A stretch of DNA of 64,000 nt, taken from positions 124,001-188,000 of the forward strand of contig DASZOU010000005.1 in NCBI GenBank assembly GCA_035550655.1, written 5' to 3'. The DNA is from DASZTV01 sp035550655 (lineage in GTDB: Bacteria > Actinomycetota > Actinomycetes > JAFAQI01). This document shows, one piece after another, positions 50,080 through 57,507 of this stretch (position 1 is its first letter; every line of letters begins with the position of its first letter). The notes below the pieces were generated by a model. It was given only the letters and a program-made list of their open reading frames with translations, was not told the origin of the DNA and made no database searches. The translations under genes were made by a program, and so were the position numbers.

Positions 50080-51159
50080 TCACAGGTCGATGCGGCAGTC
50101 GCCGGCAGCGGCGGAGATGCAGGTCTGGATCGCGACGCCGTCACCCGGCGCCGCGGTGGTGAGGTCGCCGGTCCGAAGGTCGCGGACGGCGCCTTCCCGC
50201 AGCGGGACGACGCAGCCGAAGCAGATCCCCATGCGGCACCCCGACGGCATCAGCACGCCGGCGGCCTCGCCGGCCGTCAGCAGCGGGGTGGCGCCGTCGG
50301 CGTCAACGGTGATGTCGCTGTTCTCGAAGCGGACCGTTCCGCCCTCGCCCGCGACGACGACCGTGGGCCGGAACCGCTCGGTGTGCAGCCGGTCGCTGAT
50401 GCCGTGCGCCGCCCAGTGCGCTTCGGCGGCATCGAGCAGTCCGGTCGGACCGCAGACCCAGGTCTCGCGCTCGGCGAAGTCCGGCACCAGGTCGGACAGC
50501 TGCTCGAGGCGCAGCATGCCGTGGACGTCGTCGTGACGCTCGATCAGCGTCAGCTCCGACGTCGCAGCGAGGCGGCGAAGCTCGGTGCCGAAGATGACGT
50601 CGTCACGCGTCGGCGCGCAGTGCAACAGCACCGCGTCGTCGAGAGGGTCGTCGAGACTGTCGAGGGCGTCGCGCAGCATGCCCATCACCGGGGTGATGCC
50701 GCTGCCGGCGGTGAGGAACAGCGCCCTCGCGGGTCGCGGCTGCGGCAGCACGAAGTCGCCGGTGGCCTGGTCGAGCTGGACCACCAAGCCGGGTGTCGCG
50801 CGGCGTACCAGGTAGTTGCTGACCACGCCGTCGGCGATCGCCTTGACGGTCGTGGTGATCAGGCCGTCGGGGCGCGGCGGCGCGGTGAGGGAGTAGGCGC
50901 GCCAGTGGCGGACCCCGTCGACGTCGACGCCGAGCCGCACGTACTGCCCGGCAATGTGGCCCTGCCAGCCGCGGCCCGGCTTGAGGACGAGCGTGACCGC
51001 GTCGCGGGTCTCGGGGCGGACCTCGATGACCCGGGCGCGCAGCGTCGCGCCGGAGGCCAGCGGGCTGAACAGGTCGAGGTACGCCGAGGGGACCAGGGGA
51101 GTGGCCAGCATCCGGGCCAGCCGGGAGGCGGTGCGGGCGGGGGCCTCGATCAGCGCCAT
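50080..51159 (-). CDS. Ferredoxin reductase-like flavoprotein with 2Fe-2S domain
   Basis: 359 residues. FAD-binding motif RAYSLTAPP; NAD(P)-binding GSGITPVMGML and WVCGPTGLLDAAEA; a C-terminal plant-type 2Fe-2S domain with Cys in SGCRMGICFGCVV (C-x4-C-x2-C) and TCIS. It is the electron donor to the desaturase, as Rv3230c is for DesA3. It is the first gene of the operon, 22 bases before the desaturase. A small CCCTaacAGGG dyad (51197-51207) in the divergent promoter could be its operator. Confidence 0.93.
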   Translation of the reverse strand: MALIEAPARTASRLARMLATPLVPSAYLDLFSPLASGATLRARVIEVRPETRDAVTLVLKPGRGWQGHIAGQYVRLGVDVDGVRHWRAYSLTAPPRPDGLITTTVKAIADGVVSNYLVRRATPGLVVQLDQATGDFVLPQPRPARALFLTAGSGITPVMGMLRDALDSLDDPLDDAVLLHCAPTRDDVIFGTELRRLAATSELTLIERHDDVHGMLRLEQLSDLVPDFAERETWVCGPTGLLDAAEAHWAAHGISDRLHTERFRPTVVVAGEGGTVRFENSDITVDADGATPLLTAGEAAGVLMPSGCRMGICFGCVVPLREGAVRDLRTGDLTTAAPGDGVAIQTCISAAAGDCRIDL

Positions 51160-51265
51160 GAGACGAGCATGACGCTGCGGAGGAGATAGTGTCTTGCCCT
51201 AACAGGGTGGTCGTGACCGCATAGATTGTTCGGAAATGCTAGAACCGGTAGGAGGCTGAGCCTGG

Positions 51266-52522
51266 ATGGTCGACCGGGGAGGCCGGCCGCTCGTCCTCGG
51301 CCTGGCTCCCGCGGTTGTCGACGGGCTGCGGGCGCAGCTGCCCGCGGTGGCGGAGCACACCGTCGATGCGGTCATCGCCGAAGTGGCGGAGTACGCCGAG
51401 CCGATGCGCGGCGAGCTCGGGGCGAACATCACCCGCGCGGTCGAGATGGCGCTCGGCACCTTCCTGCGGCTGGTCGAGACGGCCGCGACGCTCGAGCCCG
51501 GTGGGCCGCTCGCCGCGGCGCTCGAGGGTGCGTACGCCCTGGGCCGGGGTGAGGCGCGAGCCGGCCGGACGATGGACGCCCTCGCTGCGGCGTACCGGGT
51601 GGGAGCGCGCGTGGCCTGGCGGGAGTGGGGCACCACGGCCGTCGAGGAGGGCGTCCCTCCTGCCGTCGTCGTGCAGTTCGCCGAGCTGGTGTTCGCCTAC
51701 ATCGACCAGCTGTCCGGTGCGAGCGTCGCCGGCCACACCGACGAGCTCGCCACGAGCGGACGGGTTCGCAGCCAGTACCTCGAGCGACTGGGGCGCGCGC
51801 TCGTCACGGGTGCGGACACCGATGAGCTCACGCACCGCGCGGAACGCGCCGACTGGCCGCCGCCGCACACGCTGACCGCGGTGCTGCTGCCATCGGTGCA
51901 GGCCAGCGCGGTGGCCGGTCTGCTCGACCGCCGCACGCTGGTGCTCTCCTCCGACGTCACCGCCGCCGGGCTGCCCGAGGACGTGACCACCTTGCTCGTC
52001 CCGGACGTCGGGGAAAGTCGCGCTTCGTTGTTGCAGCTGCTGCGAAACCGGCCCGCCGTCGTCGGGCCGACCCGGGCCTGGACCGATGTCGCGGCGTCGT
52101 TCAGCCGCGCGGCGAAGGTGCTCGCGATCACCGCGCCTGGCACCGACTCACTCAACAGCGGGTCACTCGACATCGCGCCGGTCGACACCGAGGAGCACCT
52201 CGGCAGCCTCGTGCTCGCGGCCGACCCGCAGGCGGTCGCCGACCTGAGGGCGAGGGTGCTGGCGCCGCTCGCCGGGCTGCCGGCGGCGACTGCTGACCGG
52301 CTCGCGGAGACGTTGCGCTCGTGGCTGCTCCACCAGGGCCGGCGGGAGGACGTCGCGCGGGAGCTGTTCATCCACCCGCAGACGGTGCGCTATCGGATGG
52401 GGCAGCTGCGCTCGCGGTACGGCGACCGGCTGCAGGACCCGGCTGCGGTCTTCGAGATCATCCTGGCGCTCGGCGCGCCCGCGGCGGCGCCCGCGTCAGA
52501 GCAGCCGACCGGGCGGGGCTGA
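51266..52522 (+). CDS. PucR/CdaR-family transcriptional regulator
   Basis: 418 residues. The N-terminal RsbRD-like helical domain (DGLRAQLPAVAEHTVDAVIA to AYIDQLSGASVAGH, about 12-160) is followed by a GGDEF-like middle segment, and the C-terminal HTH_30 motif is RREDVARELFIHPQTVRYRM. Genes of this type often sit beside and regulate the divergently transcribed operon, here the desaturase-reductase pair. AGGAGG lies 9 bases before ATG 51266. Confidence 0.88.
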   Translation: MVDRGGRPLVLGLAPAVVDGLRAQLPAVAEHTVDAVIAEVAEYAEPMRGELGANITRAVEMALGTFLRLVETAATLEPGGPLAAALEGAYALGRGEARAGRTMDALAAAYRVGARVAWREWGTTAVEEGVPPAVVVQFAELVFAYIDQLSGASVAGHTDELATSGRVRSQYLERLGRALVTGADTDELTHRAERADWPPPHTLTAVLLPSVQASAVAGLLDRRTLVLSSDVTAAGLPEDVTTLLVPDVGESRASLLQLLRNRPAVVGPTRAWTDVAASFSRAAKVLAITAPGTDSLNSGSLDIAPVDTEEHLGSLVLAADPQAVADLRARVLAPLAGLPAATADRLAETLRSWLLHQGRREDVARELFIHPQTVRYRMGQLRSRYGDRLQDPAAVFEIILALGAPAAAPASEQPTGRG

Positions 52523-52523
52523 G

Positions 52524-52694
52524 CTACTTGTCGGGGAGCTCGCGGAGGCGATCCGCGGGGATCGTCTCGGTGTAGGTCCGGGAACCGGTCGAGTAGCGAA
52601 CGGTGGCGACCCAGCCCTTCTGCGGGTCCTCGCGCCACAGGCCCATCGTGCCCGGACACCACTTGCCGTCGCGCTCAACCTCAACTTGCTTCAC
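52524..52694 (-). CDS. Small conserved-type hypothetical protein
   Basis: 56 residues from GTG 52694, with GATGGGG 8 bases upstream; a TTG at 52712 is an alternative. Sequence VEVERDGKWCPGTMGLWRED then VATVRYSTGSRTYTETIPAD, ending RLRELPDK, suggests a small beta-barrel. Similar short proteins are widespread in actinobacteria but undescribed. It converges on the PucR gene with a 1-base gap. Confidence 0.65.
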   Translation of the reverse strand: MKQVEVERDGKWCPGTMGLWREDPQKGWVATVRYSTGSRTYTETIPADRLRELPDK

Positions 52695-52764
52695 TGTGAC
52701 CCCATCAGCCAACGGTACGGCCTGGGAGCGATTTGCGCTCGTCCGCCGGGCTGTCGCCGCTTGT

Positions 52765-52784
52765 CGTTATCCGATAAGATAACG
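52765..52784. promoter_or_regulatory. Palindromic operator/promoter of the XRE-nucleotidyltransferase pair
   Basis: CGTTATC-CGATAA-GATAACG is a perfect 7-bp dyad ending 2 bases before the GTG start. It includes a -10-like GATAAGAT, so the transcript is probably leaderless and autoregulated by the XRE protein. Confidence 0.65.
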
Positions 52785-52786
52785 GC

Positions 52787-53116
52787 GTGCAAGGTCACGA
52801 GCACGACGCCATCGCCAGCCGGCTGCTGCGCAGCGCGCGCCGCCGGCGGGAGTGGAGCCAGGCCGAGCTCGCCCGCCGCGCGGGCATCCCGGCCAGCCAG
52901 CTGTGCGCGTACGAGACCGGGACCAAGCAGCCCGGGGTCGCGACGCTCGCCCGGATCCTGGCGGTCGCCGGGGCGGGCCTGTCGACGGTCGACCCGCGGC
53001 TCGACCACTACCGCCAGGCGCAGGAGCTCGCCGACGCGTTGTCGCTCGTCGACGCGATGCCGCCGCGCTCGCGCCGCACCGCGCCGCCGTCGTTTCGTGA
53101 GCTGCTCGCGTCGTGA
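52787..53116 (+). CDS. XRE-family antitoxin-like regulator
   Basis: 109 residues with HTH ASRLLRSARRRREWSQAELA, ARRAGIPASQLCAYETGTKQ and a helical tail. It starts at GTG 52787, with no room for a ribosome-binding site, so a leaderless mRNA is likely. The stop overlaps the next start (GTGA). As the first gene before a nucleotidyltransferase, it is the likely antitoxin and autorepressor. Confidence 0.85.
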   Translation: MQGHEHDAIASRLLRSARRRREWSQAELARRAGIPASQLCAYETGTKQPGVATLARILAVAGAGLSTVDPRLDHYRQAQELADALSLVDAMPPRSRRTAPPSFRELLAS

Positions 53117-53649
53117 CGTCGTTCGTCGAGAAGATCCTCGAGGTCGACCGAAGCCTCGCGGCCGCCGGCATCGAGCACGCATTCGGCGGCGCGATCTGCC
53201 TCGGCTACCACACCGAGTCGCCCCGCGCGACGGTCGACATCGACGTCAACATCTCGGCCGGCGCCAAGCAGGGCCGCTCGGTGCTGCGGGCGCTGCCGGC
53301 GGGCGTGGCGTGGGACGCGGCCGACGTACGGCAGATCGCCCGGGACGGTCAGGCGCGGGTGTTCTGGGAGCGGACGCCGATCGACGTGTTCTTCCCGCAG
53401 CACGAGCTGCACCAGGCGATCCGCGAGCGGGTCGAGCAGGTGCCGTTCGGCGGCGCGACGATCCCGATCCTGTCGGCCACCGACCTCGCGATCTTCAAGG
53501 CGCTGTTCGACCGGCCGAAGGACTGGGTCGACATCGACGAGATGCTGGCGTACGGCGAGGTCGACGCCGCCGCCGTCCGCACCTGGCTGGTCCGCGTCGT
53601 CGGCAGCAAGGACCGCCGGGTCGCGAAGTGGGACGAGCACGTGCGCTGA
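53113..53649 (+). CDS. AbiEii/MenA-like nucleotidyltransferase toxin candidate
   Basis: 178 residues of the nucleotidyltransferase superfamily: AFGGAICLGYHTESPRATVD with the GG and DxD (TVDIDVNIS) metal site, then IDVFFPQHELHQAIRERV, LSATDLAIFKALFDRPKDWV and DIDEMLAYGEVD. Members of type IV AbiE/MenAT systems modify tRNA or other targets. Paired with XRE, an operator and a 4-base coupling, it forms a plausible toxin-antitoxin locus. Toxicity is inferred. Confidence 0.82.
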   Translation: MTSFVEKILEVDRSLAAAGIEHAFGGAICLGYHTESPRATVDIDVNISAGAKQGRSVLRALPAGVAWDAADVRQIARDGQARVFWERTPIDVFFPQHELHQAIRERVEQVPFGGATIPILSATDLAIFKALFDRPKDWVDIDEMLAYGEVDAAAVRTWLVRVVGSKDRRVAKWDEHVR

Positions 53650-53653
53650 TCAC

Positions 53654-54871
53654 TCACGCGGTGCGGCGGGCTCCGAGCAGCGGGATGAACATGAGAAGTG
53701 CCACCGCCTGGATCACGACGACGAAGGTGATCGCCGAGTCGATCGACACGTCGTACAGCACGCCGATCAACGCCGCGCCCGCTAGCCACGCCAGTCCGTA
53801 GACCGCGGTGAACGTGCCGTAGCCGACGCCGCGCCGCTCGCGCGGGACGAGGTCGGCGACCGCCGCGCGCATCGTCGACTCGTGGATGCCCATCACCAGG
53901 CCCCACAGCGCCGCGCCGATCCAGACGAGCGCGGCTTGCGTCGAGAACGACAGGAACGGGATCACCGCGCCGAGCACCGGCAGCGCGACCAGGCCGCGCA
54001 GCCCGATCCGGTCGTAGACCCGGCCGGAGGCGAGCGCGCCGACGGCGGCGAGCCCCATCGCGACGGCGTACATCACCGGGATCTGTGCCATCGACACGAC
54101 GTGTCGGTGCTGCAGATGGAAGGCGAGCACCGCGAAGGTCGAGAAGCCGGCCATCGTCGCGGCGGTGAAGGAGGCGTACTGCCAGTACGTCCGGGAGAAG
54201 CCGCGCAACGCGACCGGCTTCGTCTGCCGCGCATCGACGGTCGGGTCGTACGCCGACGGCTGCGGCACCAACCGGCGCAGATAGAACAGCGTGAAGATGG
54301 CGAGCGCACCGGGCACGGCGAGCCAGGCGAAGCTCGTCTTGTAGCCGTGGTGGGTGGCGAGGATCAGCGCGACCACGAGCGGCCCGACGAGCGCGCCGGA
54401 CTGGTCCATCGCCTCGTGGATCGCGAACGCGCGGCCGCGACCGAGGTCGACGCTCGCCTCCGCCAGCATCGTGTCGCGCGCGGGGGTGCGGACGGCCTTG
54501 CCGAACCGCTCGCCGACGATGAACGTGCACGCCAGCCACAACGGGCCGGCGACCGCGAGCAGCGGCACCGACACCATCGTGATCGCGTAGCCGGTGATGG
54601 AGATCGCCCAGTGCTTGCCGGTCCGGTCCGACAGCCGCCCGGTGAACAGCCGGAACACGAGTGCGACCGCTTCGCCGGCACCGGTGATCACGCCGACGAG
54701 GGCGGCGGACGCTCCGAAGGTCGCGAGGTACGGGCCGACGATGCTGCGGGCGCCTTCGTAGACGAAGTCGCCGAGTCCCGACACGACGCCGAAGACGAGG
54801 ACAAAGCGCAGCGGGCCGATCCGGTTCGGCGATGCCGGTGCGGATTCGCCACTCGACGGCGTCGTACTCAT
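53654..54871 (-). CDS. MFS transporter
   Basis: 405 residues, twelve predicted helices. N-terminal FVLVFGVVSGLGDFVYEGAR, the helix 2-3 loop with FTGRLSDRTGKHWA, and a second-half repeat of DRIGLRGLVALPVLGAVIPF. Pattern is of drug or small-molecule exporters with no clear substrate. The gene ends 4 bases from the nucleotidyltransferase. Confidence 0.9.
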   Translation of the reverse strand: MSTTPSSGESAPASPNRIGPLRFVLVFGVVSGLGDFVYEGARSIVGPYLATFGASAALVGVITGAGEAVALVFRLFTGRLSDRTGKHWAISITGYAITMVSVPLLAVAGPLWLACTFIVGERFGKAVRTPARDTMLAEASVDLGRGRAFAIHEAMDQSGALVGPLVVALILATHHGYKTSFAWLAVPGALAIFTLFYLRRLVPQPSAYDPTVDARQTKPVALRGFSRTYWQYASFTAATMAGFSTFAVLAFHLQHRHVVSMAQIPVMYAVAMGLAAVGALASGRVYDRIGLRGLVALPVLGAVIPFLSFSTQAALVWIGAALWGLVMGIHESTMRAAVADLVPRERRGVGYGTFTAVYGLAWLAGAALIGVLYDVSIDSAITFVVVIQAVALLMFIPLLGARRTA

Positions 54872-54962
54872 CCGAGCCCCGCTCCCGCCGGTCGATGCGC
54901 GGTTCCTGACGCCCTCACTCTTGCAGGCCGTTGCCCCGCCGGGGCGCGGGAGGGCGAGAGCG

Positions 54963-55154
54963 CTAGCGGACTTGTGCCTGCGTCATCGCGGCGCAGTCCG
55001 GGCAGGCGAGCCGGTCGTCCGGGTCGAAGCGCTCTTCCAGCGTCAGGACGATCCGCCCGGCGTCGCACAGCGCCCACGGGCCGCGAAGCTTCAGGACGAC
55101 CGCATGGAAGCGCCGATCGCCGTGGACGATCCCCCGTCTGCGCCTGCGCGCCAC
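54963..55154 (-). CDS. Small zinc-ribbon-like protein
   Basis: 63 residues: Arg-rich start MARRRRRGIVHGDRRFHAVV, then LKLRGPWALCDAGRIVLTLE and ERFDPDDRLACPDCAAMTQA. Cys at about 29 and the CPDC pair suggest metal binding, incomplete as a ribbon unless dimeric. GTG 55154 has GGGGGC upstream. Divergent from the TetR gene across a palindrome-rich gap. No homologue recognised. Confidence 0.5.
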   Translation of the reverse strand: MARRRRRGIVHGDRRFHAVVLKLRGPWALCDAGRIVLTLEERFDPDDRLACPDCAAMTQAQVR

Positions 55155-55187
55155 CCTGTTGCCCCCCTCGTTGGCCGGTAGCCCCTA

Positions 55188-55224
55188 CTTGCCGCCCGGC
55201 AAGGAGGCTACTGCCTCGCGAGGC
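55188..55224. promoter_or_regulatory. Palindromes in the TetR/small-gene intergenic region
   Basis: CTTGCC-GCCC-GGCAAG (55188-55203) and the perfect 12-base palindrome GCCTCGCGAGGC (55213-55224) lie 24-60 bases upstream of the TetR start. They are plausible TetR operators. Confidence 0.5.
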
Positions 55225-55247
55225 ATCCGCAAGGCAAGATTGAGGGC

Positions 55248-55823
55248 GTGATGGAAGCGAGCCGGATCGGGAAGCGGGAGCAGATCCTGCAGACCGCGCT
55301 CGAGCTGTTCTCGACGCAAGGTTACGACTCCACGTCGCTGCGGCAGATCGCGGACCAGCAAGGACTGACAAAAGCCGCGTTGTACTACCACTTCCCGGCC
55401 AAAGAGCTGCTGCTGATCGAGCTCGTCCGGCCTTTCATCGAAGGGCTCAGCGAGTTGGTCACCGAGTACCGCGCCCGCGACAAGCCGGACGCCGAGGCGT
55501 TGCTCAGCTCCTACCTCGACCTCTTCCTGACGCATCTCGATCTGCTGGGTCTGCTCGCCGGTGATCCCGCGACGCTTCACCATCCCGACATCGGGCAGCG
55601 CCTCCGCACCCTGGTAATGGCGATGCGGAGCTCGCTGGCCGGTCCGGAGCCTTCCGCGGAGCGCGGCGTGCGCGCGGCCTGTGCGCTCGGGGTGATCAAC
55701 GCCGTTCCGCAGCTGCCTCCGGACGTCGTGCAAAGCTCGCGGGCGACCATCCTTGCCGCGGCGCTGAGCGCGCTCGGCGAGTCACCCTCGACCAGCAAGT
55801 CCCGTCGTACGGCGGGCAGGTAG
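55248..55823 (+). CDS. TetR-family transcriptional regulator
   Basis: 191 residues with HTH ILQTALELFSTQGYDSTSLR then QIADQQGLTKAALYYHFPAK, and a C-terminal ligand-binding region (LSSYLDLFLTHLDLLGLLAG). GTG 55248 or ATG 55251 starts. Palindromes upstream suggest autoregulation and control of the small divergent gene or the MFS transporter. Ligand unknown. Confidence 0.9.
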   Translation: MMEASRIGKREQILQTALELFSTQGYDSTSLRQIADQQGLTKAALYYHFPAKELLLIELVRPFIEGLSELVTEYRARDKPDAEALLSSYLDLFLTHLDLLGLLAGDPATLHHPDIGQRLRTLVMAMRSSLAGPEPSAERGVRAACALGVINAVPQLPPDVVQSSRATILAAALSALGESPSTSKSRRTAGR

Positions 55824-55837
55824 CCCGAGCGGTAGCT

Positions 55838-57187
55838 CTACAGGCCGTTGAGCATTCCGCTCGGCAGCAACGTCAGCACGTTGACCGGCAGGGTGCCCAG
55901 CACCGAGCCGGCGATGCCGAAGTACGTCGACAGCGTCGTGAGCTGCAGCGAGGACAGCACCCCGGTCGGCAGCGCGGAGATCAGCGTCGTCGGTGAGGTG
56001 CCCGCCGGGATCGTGATCGGCAGACCGGCGAGCAGCATCCCGAGGAGGTTGCCGACCAGCGGAAGGCTCGCGAGGCCCGGAAGGCTCGGCAGCCCGGCGC
56101 CGGTGAGGTCACCGGCCGGAAGCAGCGACAGGAAGCCGACGGGCAGCCCGCTCAGCGTGCCGGTCGGTATGCCCACGAGCGAGGACACCGTCGACAGCGC
56201 GGTCGAGGACAGGCCGAGCGAGGAGACGAGGCTGGTCGGGAGCAGGCCGGACGGGATGGTCAGCGGCAGCACCGAGACCGGCGGCGGCGTCGTCCCGCCG
56301 CCCGGCGGAGTCGTCCCGCCCGTGACGTACTGCACGAGGTTGCCGGGCAGCAGCCCGAGCACGCCCAGCGGAAGCGTGGCCAGCGTCGAGGTGGGGATGC
56401 CGAACAGCGTCGACAGCGACGTCAGCTGCAGGGTGGACAGCACCGTCGACGGGACGGTGCCGATCAGCTGGGTGCCGGTGAGACCGGCGTTGGTCGGCAG
56501 CGTGAACGGCAGCCCGCCGAGGGCGCCGGTCAGCAGCGAGACCAGGTCGCCCGCGCCCGGCAGACCCGCGAGGCCGGGCAGGCTCGGCAGCGGGGAGCCG
56601 GTGAGGTCGGAGGCGGGCAGCATCCGCAGGAACCCGACCGGAAGGCTGCTCAGCGTGCCGGCGGGGATGCCGACGATCGTCGCGACGCGCGTCAGTGTCG
56701 TGACGGGCAGGCCGAGGGCGGAGATCAGCGTCGTGGGGGACAGGCCGGCGGGCACGTGGACCGGCAGCGCTGCTGCCGGCTTCGGGGCGCCTGGCACGGC
56801 GTGGACCGTCACGTGCTTGGACTTGCTGACCTTCACGCCGTGCTTGTCGACGATGGTGAGAACGACGGTGTAGCTGCCGGCCTTCGCGTACTTGTGGCTC
56901 GGGTGCGCCTTCAGCCCGTGCAGGGTGATCGCCTTGGTCTTGTCGCCGAAGCGGATCGTGGCCTTGCGCAGCCGGTCGCCCTTGGGCAGGCGGCTGCCGA
57001 CGACGTCGGCGACGACCTTGCTGCCGACGGCGGGCTTCGCCGTGGACAGGTGCAGCGCCGCGACGGGGTGCTTGTGCGTCGAGTGGTGCGAGTCGGTGGC
57101 GGCGAGCGCCGTTGCCGAGGTGGCGACCGCGAGGGCCGCAGCGACACCGGCGGCGACGCCGGTGGTGACGATCGGGCGGATGCGCAC
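55838..57187 (-). CDS. Secreted PKD-like protein with a large internal duplication
   Basis: 449 residues. Signal peptide at about 1-33 (VTTGVAAGVAAALAVATSAT). A PKD-like domain (about 45-135, GSYTVVLTIVDKHGVKVSKS) precedes two copies of a roughly 150-residue repeat rich in Leu, Pro, Thr and Gly; each has LPVGFLxLLP, ADLTGxxLPSLPGLA and LSTLxGIxxSxLxTLPLxVL patterns. A TTPPGGGTTPPP linker separates the copies. It is probably exported and wall-associated; no catalytic site is visible. GTG 57187 has AAGGGG upstream. Confidence 0.8.
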   Translation of the reverse strand: MRIRPIVTTGVAAGVAAALAVATSATALAATDSHHSTHKHPVAALHLSTAKPAVGSKVVADVVGSRLPKGDRLRKATIRFGDKTKAITLHGLKAHPSHKYAKAGSYTVVLTIVDKHGVKVSKSKHVTVHAVPGAPKPAAALPVHVPAGLSPTTLISALGLPVTTLTRVATIVGIPAGTLSSLPVGFLRMLPASDLTGSPLPSLPGLAGLPGAGDLVSLLTGALGGLPFTLPTNAGLTGTQLIGTVPSTVLSTLQLTSLSTLFGIPTSTLATLPLGVLGLLPGNLVQYVTGGTTPPGGGTTPPPVSVLPLTIPSGLLPTSLVSSLGLSSTALSTVSSLVGIPTGTLSGLPVGFLSLLPAGDLTGAGLPSLPGLASLPLVGNLLGMLLAGLPITIPAGTSPTTLISALPTGVLSSLQLTTLSTYFGIAGSVLGTLPVNVLTLLPSGMLNGL

Positions 57188-57507
57188 GATGACCCCTTCG
57201 GTCAGCAGAGTTCCTGATTGATGCAATCGGCGCCTTCGTCACATCAGCGCATGGCTACTTCGGGTCATTCAGGCCGCTCAGCCGGGTGGCGTGGAGGTGG
57301 TCTTCGAGTTCGCGACCGGCGACTGCGGCGTGTCGGGCAACACGCCGTACGCAGTGGCCGCCAAAGCGAAGATCGCCCGGCGCGAGTAGGATGGCGGAGC
57401 GCGAGCAAGTCGCCTGATGTCCGGCTTTTCTGTGAAGCCGGCCAGGTACGCGCTCAGATTCATCGTCTGACCGGCGATCTCGGTTTCCGGTCAACCGAGG
57501 AGAGCGA
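57188..57507. other. 320-base gap with a possible gene remnant
   Basis: No complete gene is seen. Plus-strand codons 57291-57389, from GTG to TAG, encode a 32-residue tail-like peptide VEVVFEFATGDCGVSGNTPY followed by AVAAKAKIARRE, whose frame stays open upstream without a start. It looks like the end of a degraded gene. The last bases hold GAGGAG for the helicase start at 57508. Confidence 0.35.
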
